64,000 bases of DNA, from contig NC_092572.1 of NCBI RefSeq assembly GCF_037975245.1, positions 6,961,501 through 7,025,500 of the forward strand, in the 5' to 3' direction. Position numbers and translations under genes: made by a program. The stretch is from Apostichopus japonicus. Lineage: Eukaryota > Echinodermata > Holothuroidea > Aspidochirotida > Stichopodidae. The notes under the pieces are model-generated. The model ran no database searches. It saw only the letters and a program-made list of their open reading frames with translations, and was not told where the DNA came from. Shown here piece by piece: positions 1-10,963 of this stretch; the first letter of the stretch is position 1; each line of letters begins with the position of its first letter.

Positions 1-472
1 TGAGTGAGAGGGTAGGGGAGGGGCATGGTGAGGGGCTAGAAATGTCCAACTAGTGAAAAAAAGGGGGAAGTTTGTAGGAAATTGGCCTAGATATTTACCA
101 TATATCGTAGAGACAACATTGCACCTTTCCACATTGTCGTTTTTCGTAATGTATACCCCAGTAAAGATGTCATGCATGGTAATAAAACCGAACAAAGTAA
201 CTTCGTGGGATTTCAGTATACCCTGCCCTTCCCTCCCCCTTCCAGTATATCCTGCCCTTCACCACCCCCCCACCTCCCCCTCCAATATTCCTGACCTTCC
301 TCGTGCTTGTTGCTTGCAAATATATCACATGCCAGAAACATGGAGTTGGTACACCATGGAATCTTGAACATCGTTCGAGCCAACCTACTGAGAATCCATT
401 CTGATCTTCAAAATTAGGTTATCCATACCTGTACTCGTCCGTCTGTGATATGTACAGTGTATATATACTTAC

Positions 473-616
473 CATGGTTGTTGCTAAGACGAAAACCATT
501 AAACGACCACTCGATTATGGGCTGCGGTTGAGCCATTACAGTACATTTAATAACGCCCTCCGTTCGAAAATTTAATGTCTGTCTTTGCTCAGACGCCATA
601 TGAGGAAATGTTATAC
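473..616 (-). CDS. Exon 4: first half of Ig domain 2
   Basis: The exon is 144 nt, with acceptor CATTCTAG and donor GTAAGT. It has the strand-B cysteine (VIKCTV) and strand-C tryptophan (IIEWSFNG). The strand-F cysteine must lie in the next exon, beyond the left edge. Confidence 0.65.
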
Positions 617-3600
617 CTAGAATGATTGAGAGAAGAGAGAACATAAAATGTGATAGTATGAAAGAGACTGAAACGACGAAAAGCGGGGTGAGGTAGTGGT
701 GGAAGGGGGGAGGGCGGGGTGAGGTAGTGGTGGAAGGGGGAGGGGTGGCGTGGGTGGTTTTGTAGGGGTGGCTCAGAATATTTTTAGCGACGGTTCACGA
801 AAGATGAATGAATGAAAGTGGAGAATTGAGAAGTAATCATTTTTGGTTTGTTTGGACTGTTTATATAATTTATACATTGGCATGCTTTCATATTGTACGG
901 TGTTTTACGATCAGGGCATCGAATAACAGGTCGGACGGCCAAGACAATTATGTCACCAGACACCCCGCTCCCCACATCCCCCCCCCACCCCACCGCCTCC
1001 CACCCAATTTTGGGATCATAAATTCATAGTACATTCTTGATCCCATGTCTCCACGGGTATTTAATCCCGGGCCTTGGAGCTGTTACCGGAACCCCTCTCG
1101 TCATGCTCATGATTTCAACTACATATGAGGACGTAAAAGTGTGAGACTGGCAAGAATGTCAATATCTTCAGTTTTACTAACCTTTTAATTCACTAAAGTG
1201 AAGAATTAGTGGAGGATCGAGGGTTTCACAAAGATAAGGGAAAACTCCATGAAAAAAAAATGACTACGGATAACCATTCGACTACTATTATAAAACAAAC
1301 TGGCCATACCATCACTAGTGTCAAATATCACGGAGCTTTTGCATTAGTTTAAAATATCTCCCCGGATAGAATGCTCATGCAGTGGGATGCTCTACACTGT
1401 CATACCGAACTGCATCTGTGTAACTGACAGACAAACTGACTCACCGAACAGTTCGATCGTTTTATTCCAGCAGTGCATGTCCGAGATACACTGATAGGTA
1501 CCAGCGTCACTAAAGTTTGTCAGCTGGATGCGTAAGATCGCGTTACCATCTCTTTCTGTGTGTGTACCTGAAACAAGATATAGAAGATGCGGTGTTTTAC
1601 CCACGGGCAATATACGAGTGCAAGGGGCGGGGGGGGGGGGGAGGTGAGCGTTATTGTGACGGTTGTAAGGGTGGAGAGATGTTGATAAGGCACAGGGTCG
1701 GACTTATAAGCTACTCAACTATACCTCTTTACCACCTGTAATGGTCACCACGGATCAGGATATTGTCCCAAAATAAGCTAAAAAGCCAAAATTAGAAGTA
1801 TTACTTTCTTTCACTGACAGTTTTACTGCTTTTTAAGACATAATTGAAACAGTCATGAATGTCTGGGGAAGTGCCGGGCGGTTCAGAAAGTAATTTTGAT
1901 TATGTGTTTCACTTTTGCAGTCATTAGCATAATAATATTTTACCTAATAAGGTAATTAAAACTGAATAGAAGAAAATGATGATTGTATGGATATCTGTAA
2001 GTGCCATCATGATCAAATTACGCTAGCAGTTGTGAAGAGCTGTTTCGTGGCCAACATCTATGCTGAGGTACTTAATTCCCTTAATGAAGTTTCGTGTCGC
2101 TTCTTCTTTTTTTTCTCGCCGATATTCATTCTCCCTCTCTTCAAAAAGAATTAAGTGTTGGCCAAACTCCACCAATTTTCCAAGTGAAGTACAATCAAAC
2201 AAAAGGATATAGGACACCATTTTGTTTATAAATAAGATTACGATAAATAGTCAAGTATCTTAATACGAATTCGTACATATGATTGTATCTATAAATATTT
2301 CCGACTTATATCAAGGAATGCAGTAGGCCTATCTAATTTCTTGATATGATATGACTTAAAATAATGCAAAGTTAATAACCAACTCGGAAAACACACTTTA
2401 CTCCACAAGAGTGTCCGAGATTATAAGTGTTTTGATTGGTAAATTTCACTGTTTCCTTAAAAAGAGAAATCCTACAAAACTTATCTCTGATCAGAGTCAA
2501 AGATATCCTCTTTAGTTTAAGCTAATTTTGCGTGTAATTACGCATTTATAAGAGTGAAATTTTACTCCACAAAAGAATAATCACTTTGGACACTCTCTAA
2601 GAGCGAATTCTTAATCTCTTGAATATAAAAGCATATTCTGGTTACTAAAGTTGATAGTTGAACAAAATTGACGAAAAAGTTCTGAATATAACTGTGAAAA
2701 CCACATTCTCATAGCATATTTTATTGCAAAATTATAATTTTTTTAGATTTAGTGATTGTTTGTAAATGCATCTGGCAACAGCAGAATGGATGATGACATC
2801 CGGGCACTTCGGCTGAAAATGTCTTTGTATTTCTTAATAATTTATCAATCAAATTATTCACAAACAACAATAATATTTTTACAACAAAGATTCATTTTGA
2901 TGAATTTTAAGTACAGAGAACTTTGACAGCTATGCAAACATCCCAAATGTATTATGTTTGAAGGATAATTCAACAAGAAGAATATAATAGGCTAAGTAAA
3001 GCTTCCAAAGAGCATTTTTCCAGATGACGTCACAGACCCCCTGCTGTGATCCAACTTCCTGGAATAGTTGAAGGTTTAGCCAGTCAAACTAGATTACATT
3101 CAATCAAACATATCTCGATTTAGGGGCATTATATTGGGTTCAACTAGCAGTGTTGAACACCAGAATACCACTTCATAGGGGGGGGGGGGGGGGTATAACA
3201 AACCACAAAGTTTGGCAACCATAGTCATAGCTCCTATATGATTATTATTTTTTTTATAAATCAATGTAGTCTTAGCATTATACTCTCTCGGTTTTCGAGC
3301 AGATCGTTGCCACGTGGACCAAGAAAAGTGGTCACCAGATCACCCCTAGGGCGTTCACATCCGAGTTCAAAGGATGACCCAATTCGATGGACTTCCTTCT
3401 CTTGAACAACGCAGTTAGAACCAGCTGGGGAAAGAAAAAATGGAAAATACACAAAATTATGAAATGTTCATTGTCGTCATTATTTCACCAATTGTTGTAA
3501 ATGTTTAAAAAAAATAACATCCTGGGGTTGCTGGCTCTGTTAATTATTCCCGGTATTTGAACAATGTTGCAAGTATCCATGTAAATGTCTAAATGAGGAA

Positions 3601-4788
3601 AGTTATTCGAGGATGGAGTATATAAATGCATCTTAAAGTTTCAACATACGTGACTATTATTTGACGTTTTAGCATATTTTGGGAGTGAAGGGGAATGGAG
3701 ACGGGGGTGGGTGGTGTGGGGGTGGGGTGGGAGACTTTGATAAAACTTAAGTGGAAAATATTGTTATTTGGCACTGCTAAACGTATAAGGCTGGTCGCTA
3801 CATGTTCGTTTTGCTCTTTTGTTTGTTTTCAAACTTCTCATCTTTGTGCAAAACTGACCAAAAACTGAAGAATTCTGCATGATTGCACCCTGTGACAGAT
3901 TGCAGCGGCTCATTCCATTCAGAGATCAGGACACGGGCTCGATCTCAGCAATTACTTCTTCATCATAAGCAATGAAAACGGGTGCCGGGTGTAAATGAAA
4001 CCCATGCACCCTGTAGCTTGCGTACTGCATGTATGCATATATAGCATATGAGCTTAGTATATATAGTATACATATATATTTTCCTTTTTTTTATATCATC
4101 TGCCCCATAGTTCAGTTCAGTTAATATATTTCGCATATACATAGACATACAAAAACAGTGCAGTAATGGTATATACAGGATACTAGAAAGAAAAAAAAAA
4201 CATAAAATGTGTATCAAAGCTAGTAACCCTATTAAGAAAAAGATAGAAAATAACAGAACAAAGTAAGAAAGAAAAACAAAATAATGTCAATCACGGTATT
4301 TAGAAGTTAGATAACTCTTTAGTTGATACTTAAATGAAGCAAATGATTTCGAATGTCTAATACCAGTTGGAGATTATTCCATATTATTTGCAATAGTCTG
4401 AACATAATATACCCCGGATAGAATATTACAGGGGACGGTGGGGAGGGGGGGGGGCACAGGGGGTTCTACATTGTCATACCTACAATCAGCTTCACTATCA
4501 CTATGAAAAATTGCAATTGTCTGTTATTGCCGGTCACACAGTAGGCTAGAAGAGATCTGCCCTAGGATATAATATTTGCCTACACGACAAACCGACAACG
4601 ATATGAAGACTATGTTTAAAATTTTACATTAATAAAATAAATACCAAAGTAATGCTTATTAATATATATTTTTTTTGGGGGGGGGGGGGTAGCTGTTGTT
4701 ATTTTGCTGCAGATATGGCAAAGAACAAGAACGTTAACTTACCAGCGACTGTAAAAATTGCCAAAAGAATGTAAATTGGATTCGCCAT
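473..4788 (-). CDS. Ig-superfamily gene, 5' part (4 exons, truncated by window edge)
   Basis: Four minus-strand exons join in frame: 4743-4788, 3284-3424, 1445-1567 and 473-616. Every junction is phase 1 with GT...AG borders. The predicted N-terminus is a short hydrophobic signal peptide, then one complete Ig domain (strand-B Cys in ELGC, strand-F motif SDAGTYQC) and the first half of a second Ig domain (VIKC ... IIEWSF). The product is therefore expected to be secreted or membrane-anchored. The donor of the last exon leads off the left edge, so the rest of the protein and its class (receptor, adhesion molecule or other) cannot be told. Both Ig domains are split by an intron, unlike the first two Ig domains of the receptor gene at 28-59 kb, which argues that this is a different gene. 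The Ig assignment is firm; the identity is unknown. Confidence 0.7.
617..1444. other. Intron 3 of the Ig gene, nothing recognised
   Basis: This intron holds a G-rich stretch repeated twice (near 690-760) and a C-rich tract near 970-1000. No coding or mobile signal was recognised. The neighbouring introns 1568-3283 and 3425-4742 likewise show only G homopolymers (1627-1640, 3178-3193, 4677-4690). Confidence 0.5.
1445..1567 (-). CDS. Exon 3: second half of Ig domain 1
   Basis: The exon is 123 nt, with acceptor TTGTTTCAG and donor GTGAGT. It encodes ILRIQLTNFSDAGTYQC, the DxGxYxC signature of Ig strands E-F, followed by an N-glycosylation sequon (NKT). Confidence 0.7.
3284..3424 (-). CDS. Exon 2: first half of Ig domain 1
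   Basis: The exon is 141 nt (2+138+1). It has a cysteine at SNCVV and the strand-B cysteine in FELGC. The usual strand-C Trp appears to be replaced by Phe (VTTFLGP). The donor is GTATAA after CGA GAG A, phase 1. Confidence 0.6.
4743..4788 (-). CDS. Exon 1: start codon and signal peptide
   Basis: The exon reads MANPIYILLAIFTVA plus one base and ends at a strong GTAAGT donor. It is a short hydrophobic leader of signal-peptide type. The next in-frame exon begins 1.3 kb away after a pyrimidine-rich acceptor (TTTCCCCAG). The ATG follows AAA, a good initiation context. Confidence 0.65.
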
Positions 4789-4929
4789 TTTAGAAGACCT
4801 GTTTAGGAGCCTCGTCAATTTAAAATGCGGTAAATTTCACTTATATGTTCACTGATGCACATTTCAATTAATCTACGTTTGCTCTATCTTACGGAAGCGT
4901 AGAAGGGACATTTCATTTCACGTTTGATG

Positions 4930-5165
4930 AGATGTAACAATTCGTCAAAATGACAAGAATCTGAATGGAAAATAATGTCGACCCATAAAAATTCATCAAA
5001 ATGACAAAACTCTTAAAATTTACATTTTCGGGCGTTGCACTAACTCGTCAAAATGGCAAAAATCTGAAAATTTGACGTTTTGACTACTTCATATAGCAAC
5101 TCATCAAAGTGACAACAGAGATGCATTAACTCGTCAAACTTGAGAATGTGCAAAGAGTGACAACT
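4930..5165 (-). repeat. Degenerate tandem repeat with CGTCAAAATGAC units
   Basis: About four to five diverged units contain TCGTCAAAATG(A/G)CAA and TTGACGTTTTGAC. The same family is found on the other strand at 58021-58230, where the units are cleaner. The flank also matches: CTTACGGAAGCGT near 4890 against ACGCTTCCGTAAG near 58245 in reverse. It is a dispersed element, not a gene, and lies just upstream of the minus-strand Ig gene start. Confidence 0.6.
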
Positions 5166-5189
5166 TGACGATATTATACCAGAGTTCTG

Positions 5190-8100
5190 TTATTTTTCCA
5201 GATTTGGAAGAGTATACAAGTCGGTATAGGTTTTTAGCATTTTCAATTAAGTGTTATTTAAACTTAAAATCTGATTCCTAAAGTGGTAACCCAAATTGGG
5301 CATGATCTTTATTTGTGATTAAATGTAGTGTGAAAGTTTCTAGTCAACAACAGATTGTGATATGCAAGGTTGTGTTTAATTTTAACGATAGAATACGATA
5401 TACACCTTTAAATCTTAACGAACGTATAAACATCCCAAATGAACACCTCTTTGTTATAGTTTCATTCGTTGCTATACATATACTTTATATATAGCAATAT
5501 TAAACTATTCAATAACATTATCATATGCAAAAAATTTTTTTTAACATAGGCCTAATGAAAGTTCCACATTACAACAATGACGAAGATTTGAAACTGTTCC
5601 CGGAATCATTGTCTTTTACTTCACGAGTTAGAGTGAGTTCATAATAGGTTCTTAAATTTTTAAGTTACGGTTTCAGTTTATTCACGAAGTTCAAGACTGT
5701 TGTTTAAATCTTCGGCTGTAGCTAGGTTATGATATTTTGCAATAGTAGGCACTTTACCCACAACGATTAACCAGTGTTGTATTCAAGTACTGTTTGAATC
5801 CAAGTACCAAGTACCTCCAAGTAATTGAGGTTCCGAGCAACAAACTGATTAAAAAACTCCGAGTACTACTTTATACAATCCGTGTACAGAGTATGAGTAC
5901 TATTTACTTCGAGCATTCTACGATTCTTTTGATTGATTTATTAAATTAAGAAGAACCTTATAGGCTACTCATTACTCATTCTAAGCAAAGGGTGCAAAAG
6001 TTGACTGCTATACAGTATTATGCGAATCTTGTCATCCAGTTTGGGCAAAATCAGTCTCCCTCAATATCACTCGAAATGATATAATTAAACCTTTGAGTAC
6101 CAAATCGAGTCCCTAGATCAGCGCATATCTACTATCAAGTATGGATATACTGCTGCTACCTGGCGAGTTGGTGTAGGGTGGGTACGTGTCTATAGTACTG
6201 GGTCACGGGCTTTTTTATAACTATGCATCCGATAATATATGGAGGAGGCCCATAGGAAACTATGGGAACATATAGAGAATAGTGAATTCTCAATTTTTTA
6301 ATAAAGGCTACTGCAGTAAAAAATGTAGAGTCCAAAGAAAAAAAGGTGCCCCGGTGGTGATATTATTATCCCGTAGAGACCCAACCTTGGCTACCAACTC
6401 TTGTGGGTATACATGGAGTTGATTACGGCATTTAGTCTGACCGTGGGACTCGCTGTAGATGACGTCGACGGTCAGTTAAATTGAAATCAAAGTTTACTTT
6501 CAATTTGCAATTTTTAAAATAACAAATTGGACAATGCGTCCTCAAAGGATATATCAGTTCGCACAAGGTCAATGTTCTTCTTTCAATATATGTACTACGA
6601 AGTTGGCCCACTCATTTCTCGGAACTTATCTCTCTTTATAACTTTGAAGTGTTTGTATTCAGTATTCAGCCTATAGTAGGATGTTTGCACGCCATATGAT
6701 AATGAAACAGTTTTCTTACGGAACTCACACACGCGCGTACACATCAAACTTGAATCACGGATCCTGCCCAAATAGCCGGCTCTTTGCTTGAAACCCTTTT
6801 AGCTGAAAGTTGTAAAGTATTAACGTTATATAGTCGTACAGGGTATACCCATGACTCGAATAGTCATCATTCTTTACACTGTGCTCATTTGCCATTGGCT
6901 GCTTCTTCCTCATCCACCCCTTTTCACTAACTTACTTACGTACGGTACCCCTTCTTTCAACCCACCTTTCATCAAATTCACCTTCCCATTTAAGATGTCG
7001 TAGGCTACCCACAATTCAATTTCTCTATTTGACTCTCTAAAGTATAGGCTTCTCGCTTTCAAGTACTAGAACATATAGATAGACATTTTGAAGTGATATG
7101 TCCTACGTATATCCATCATATCAAAGCTTTGCGCCACCATATCAAGCTTGGCGCTCGTGACTACTAGCGGCACTATAGGCTTGCAAATTTCCATACCATG
7201 ACGGTTGAGATTTTAAGGATAAAAAGATGTAAACATTTAGTAAAGTATTTACACACAAATAGACTCGCTGGCGTAAAAAAATATAGGGGCAGCCAGTCCA
7301 CAGGGTGCTGAGGTACAACCAGTGAACCGAAGCATACAGGGGGCAACCATGTCCACAGGCTGCTGAGGTACACCCAGTGTATCGATACTGTGTGATCATC
7401 GTCAGGTGGTTATGGTGGTTCCCTAGAAGGGGGTCATAATGATACTTTGATCCAGCCTATATTGTCACGTAAAAGTTAACAATAATTTGTACCACAAACA
7501 TAGCTTACTAAGTAAAACCTTCATCAAGATGGTAATTTCTATTTGCGAAGGTTTATTCATAACATTTACGATAAATGTTAGTATTCTATAATTAGATACA
7601 TTCAAAAATAACATATTATCCGGTATAAGATATGTTTAGCTCATTAAAAAACGATTGCTGTTTTGTGATTGGTTCTAAGTTTATAATAAACCGCTTAGAG
7701 TATACATTTGCTTAAATCAGTGACTGCTCAAAGAATCCTGTTTACAGGCTCGCATTTTCATTATGATTAAATGGGGTGTACAGAACTTAATAACGAATTT
7801 AGTTACTCAGAGGCGTATAGAAGGTTAGTTCCGATTGTGCGTACTGTATAGTATTAGATACATGGAAGTGCGTGAAAGGGGTATAGCATTTTCAGACAGT
7901 GCTTGTCTTACATAGCCATTTTGAAGCACAGAAATAATTGCAGAAAAGGGGATTACTCTGAAATTGCGAAAATTTGGGAATGAATTTCCTTCATTCTCTG
8001 TTACGGCTTGCATTTTACGAATTTATTAAGGGGGTACTTAACCCCATTACTCCTACCTCAGTTCCTACTCCTCTGAGCGTGCTGTTCGAATGATATGAAC

Positions 8101-8900
8101 TTGATACCGTGCACAATATGCCAATGAGTGTAAAGTGCAATTTCGTTTCAGGATTTTCGATCCCATATTCCGTGAACACAAGCAGATGGCGAAACTAGAT
8201 GTACTTGTGATATCACCCTTACCTGGCAAAATTAGGCGTATGGGGAAACAAAGCGTCAGCTTCACTTTTTTTGGATCGACTTCTCGGGGTCCCCCGCCGT
8301 AAATCATTAATGACTATATTTTATATCTTCTTTCTTTTCTAAACTATACACGGAAAATAAAGGTATTTAACATCTTACGTCTGTCACTCTTGCAGAGTTA
8401 CGTATTCTCATGATGAGCGAACAAACAAAAATAATTATAGAAAGACCTAACACAAATGCTATACATGTTATTCTGCTAGCCTGTCCCGGAATGGTCGGCA
8501 ACTAGCAACAGCTTCCCGGTCGATATCACTTTCACCAGTAAATTTTGAATGCAGCACGCACTCAGAAAAAGGATTTTCACATACCATACAAGTTCGTTTA
8601 TGTTCTCTAACTTGGGCAGGTAACATTTGGCATGTATATTATTGCATCTAGTTTTACTTAACATTGTACTGGCAGATGGGTTGAAAGAGCCTTGTCTTTT
8701 GTTTCTCATGATATCATTTAGACTTCCGTCCAGAAAATTGTATCCATTAAACTTTTCTAAAGTTCAGTGGCTGAAAATTAACCTTTGTTTGAAACATTGT
8801 ATCTCTTTAATGCGGCCGAATGGCAGGTGTACTTATCCGCAAATAAATAACCAGCAGATTTGTAATGGCATTATCCTTCACTGCGGTTTGCTTTGGAAAC
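5190..8900. other. Intergenic, no gene recognised
   Basis: No splice-bounded ORF with recognisable protein character was found on either strand. There are stretches rich in GTACTCGAGTACT-like words near 5780-5900, related to the words at 46431-46520 and 47260-47420, suggesting a dispersed repeat. Confidence 0.4.
7285..7380. repeat. Two-copy direct repeat, about 53 bp
   Basis: Two near-copies, each starting AGGGG(G)CA and including GTCCACAGG(G/C)TGCTGAGG, lie head to tail. No function is apparent. Confidence 0.6.
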
Positions 8901-8929
8901 GGGTCGTAGTTACAAAGTAGATCGACCCC

Positions 8930-9400
8930 TGTTTAGGACTGTTTAGGGTAGTAACACCTGTTTAGGGTAGTAGCATCGCCTGTTTAGGGTAGTAGCACCT
9001 CCTGTTTAGGGTAGTAGCACCTCTTGTTTGGGGTAGTAGCACCACCTGTTTAGGGTAGTAGAACCTCCTGTTTAGAGTAGTAGCAACTCCTGTTTAGGGT
9101 AGTAGCACCACCTGTTTAGGGTAGCAATGCCACCTGTGGTCCTTTTGGCGTTCTATAATAGCACCTTCCGTTTAGGGTAGTAGCTCCACTAATTTACAGT
9201 AGCATCGCCGCCTGTAGTAGTACTAGTAGCATAGTAGCATCGCCTATTTAGAGTAGTAGCGGCAGCTTTTACAGCAGCATCGTTTCTTAGGAGTAGTAGC
9301 AACTTCTGTTTAGAGTAGTAGCACCTCCTGCTTAGGGTAGTAGGACTTCGAGTTTAGGGTAGTAGCACCTACTATTTAGGGTAGCAGCACACCTGTGGTC
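8930..9400. repeat. Minisatellite, unit about 22-23 bp (CTGTTTAGGGTAGTAGCACC)
   Basis: About twenty imperfect units of the CTGTTTAGGGTAGTAGCACC type run head to tail. Two larger blocks inside it (near 9124-9160 and 9391-9425) share CACCTGTGGTCCTTTTGGCG, so there is also higher-order structure. Confidence 0.85.
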
Positions 9401-9424
9401 CTTTTGGCGTTCCATACTATTGGC

Positions 9425-10545
9425 GTTCCATAGATCCTGACTAGGAGAGCAGCTCCTGCAATAGGAAACTGAATGGCGCATGTGATTAATACCAGTGTTA
9501 ACCTTGAATACTCACTTAATCCTTCGTGAAGCCCACCAGACAACAACTAACGGCTATAGGCTAGGTGCTTCCGAGGGAAAGAGCTTAGGTCTTAGGGATT
9601 TTGTTTGTCTGTTATTCCTCCTTCATTTCTAGTCTTCTGATTACCGTCCAAACGTGCGGTTCTGTTGATTCCTTCCTTGTGAGTGTAGGACCCATATCTT
9701 CCTGTTGAACACACGAGATCTTTGCCTAACATTGACTCACAAAGTTAGGAATAGGCCTAATGTTAAGTCTAGGTTAACGTTAGTCTAGCTTAGACCGGCA
9801 AAAGCTTACTGTAGACTAATACTAGTGTAGGTCAGCTTCTGTTACTTCTGCTTCTGTTATATACTCGTTAAAAACCCCTCTCGGGTATCACAACGAGGAT
9901 GTTGGTGCGCAGCGCAGCAGTGCTAATTATAATACGCAGGCAATCTTGTCTTAAACACCTCAAGACTAGGGCTCTCTTTAACGGCCAAGGATTGTGTATT
10001 CCAGTCTTTTATAGTCCTAGGATAGAAACTATACTGAAAAGCATGATGATTATGTGGAATTTGTGTTAGCCTAGGACTAGATGCTAGTCCTAATCATGTA
10101 AAGGCCAAAACTCTTAGTCTTTGGACAACGGCTATGATTTCTCGGTCTAAATACCACTGCTGTATTAGTATTAGGCTGTGGCGTTAACTTGGACCGAGCA
10201 CAATGCCGCTACATTTACACAATTACAGTATCGTCGGTATGCCTAGGCCTAGTAATAATAGTAAGACCTAACCTTAGGGTCTAACTTGGATTTCACTGAG
10301 TTCTGACTTTCTTACGCTGTAACTAGGCTAGGACTAACTCAGGCCTACTAATTCTAAGGTAGGTTTCAAGATCCCAACTACTCAAAGATGACAACAGTTT
10401 GCAATAATTTTGTTCTGAAAATATTCAGACCTATGCCACAGGTTCGCTATGTTTTTTTTAATAGGCAAATGAGTTTTTTTTCACAATGGAAAACAATTTT
10501 AGTAGCCTTTAATACCTGCATCCATATGATAATGCTTTTTTTTTC
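9425..10545. other. Intergenic upstream of MRPL37
   Basis: No coding signal was recognised. The sequence is rich in TAGGCCTA-type words but shows no clear repeat structure. Confidence 0.35.
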
Positions 10546-10690
10546 AACGTGGCTATTTTTACGACCAGGAGTAACAATAATTTCCGGTTAGGCATGCGCA
10601 GTTGCTTTAACGTGGCTATTTTTACGACCAGGAGTAACAATAATTTCCGGTTCCGCATGCCAGTTGCTTTATTTACTTTACTGCGCATGC
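10546..10690 (+). promoter_or_regulatory. Duplicated promoter module with ETS and NRF-1-like sites
   Basis: A 63-bp unit (10546-10608) is repeated directly at 10609-10670. Each unit carries TTTCCGGTT, the ETS/GABP core in reverse (AACCGGAAA), at 10581 and 10644. The first also has GCATGCGCA (10592-10600), close to an NRF-1 half-palindrome; the second has decayed to GCATGCCAG. Another GCGCATGC lies at 10683. Nuclear genes for mitochondrial proteins are commonly driven by NRF-1 and GABP in animals. No TATA box is obvious. The position is right: the probable first exon ends at 10746. Confidence 0.55.
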
Positions 10691-10963
10691 AATGAAGAAA
10701 TCCCCGAGACATCAACATATTTCACAAGGTGGGCATTTCAATTGCGGTAAGATCTCGATATCGTACAGCACAGTATGTATACTGGCCTACGGTATCTAGC
10801 TCAGCGAATCTTAGGAAATATGACCAGTTCAAGTAGAAAAGAAAAATGCTAGGTGGTGTCTCATATAAATATATGTGATGCGTATATCGGAAAGTCACAT
10901 CTACTGATTCCTCGTCATCAGTCTCGTTTACAGTACTGACACAACATTCATGTTTCTTTACAG

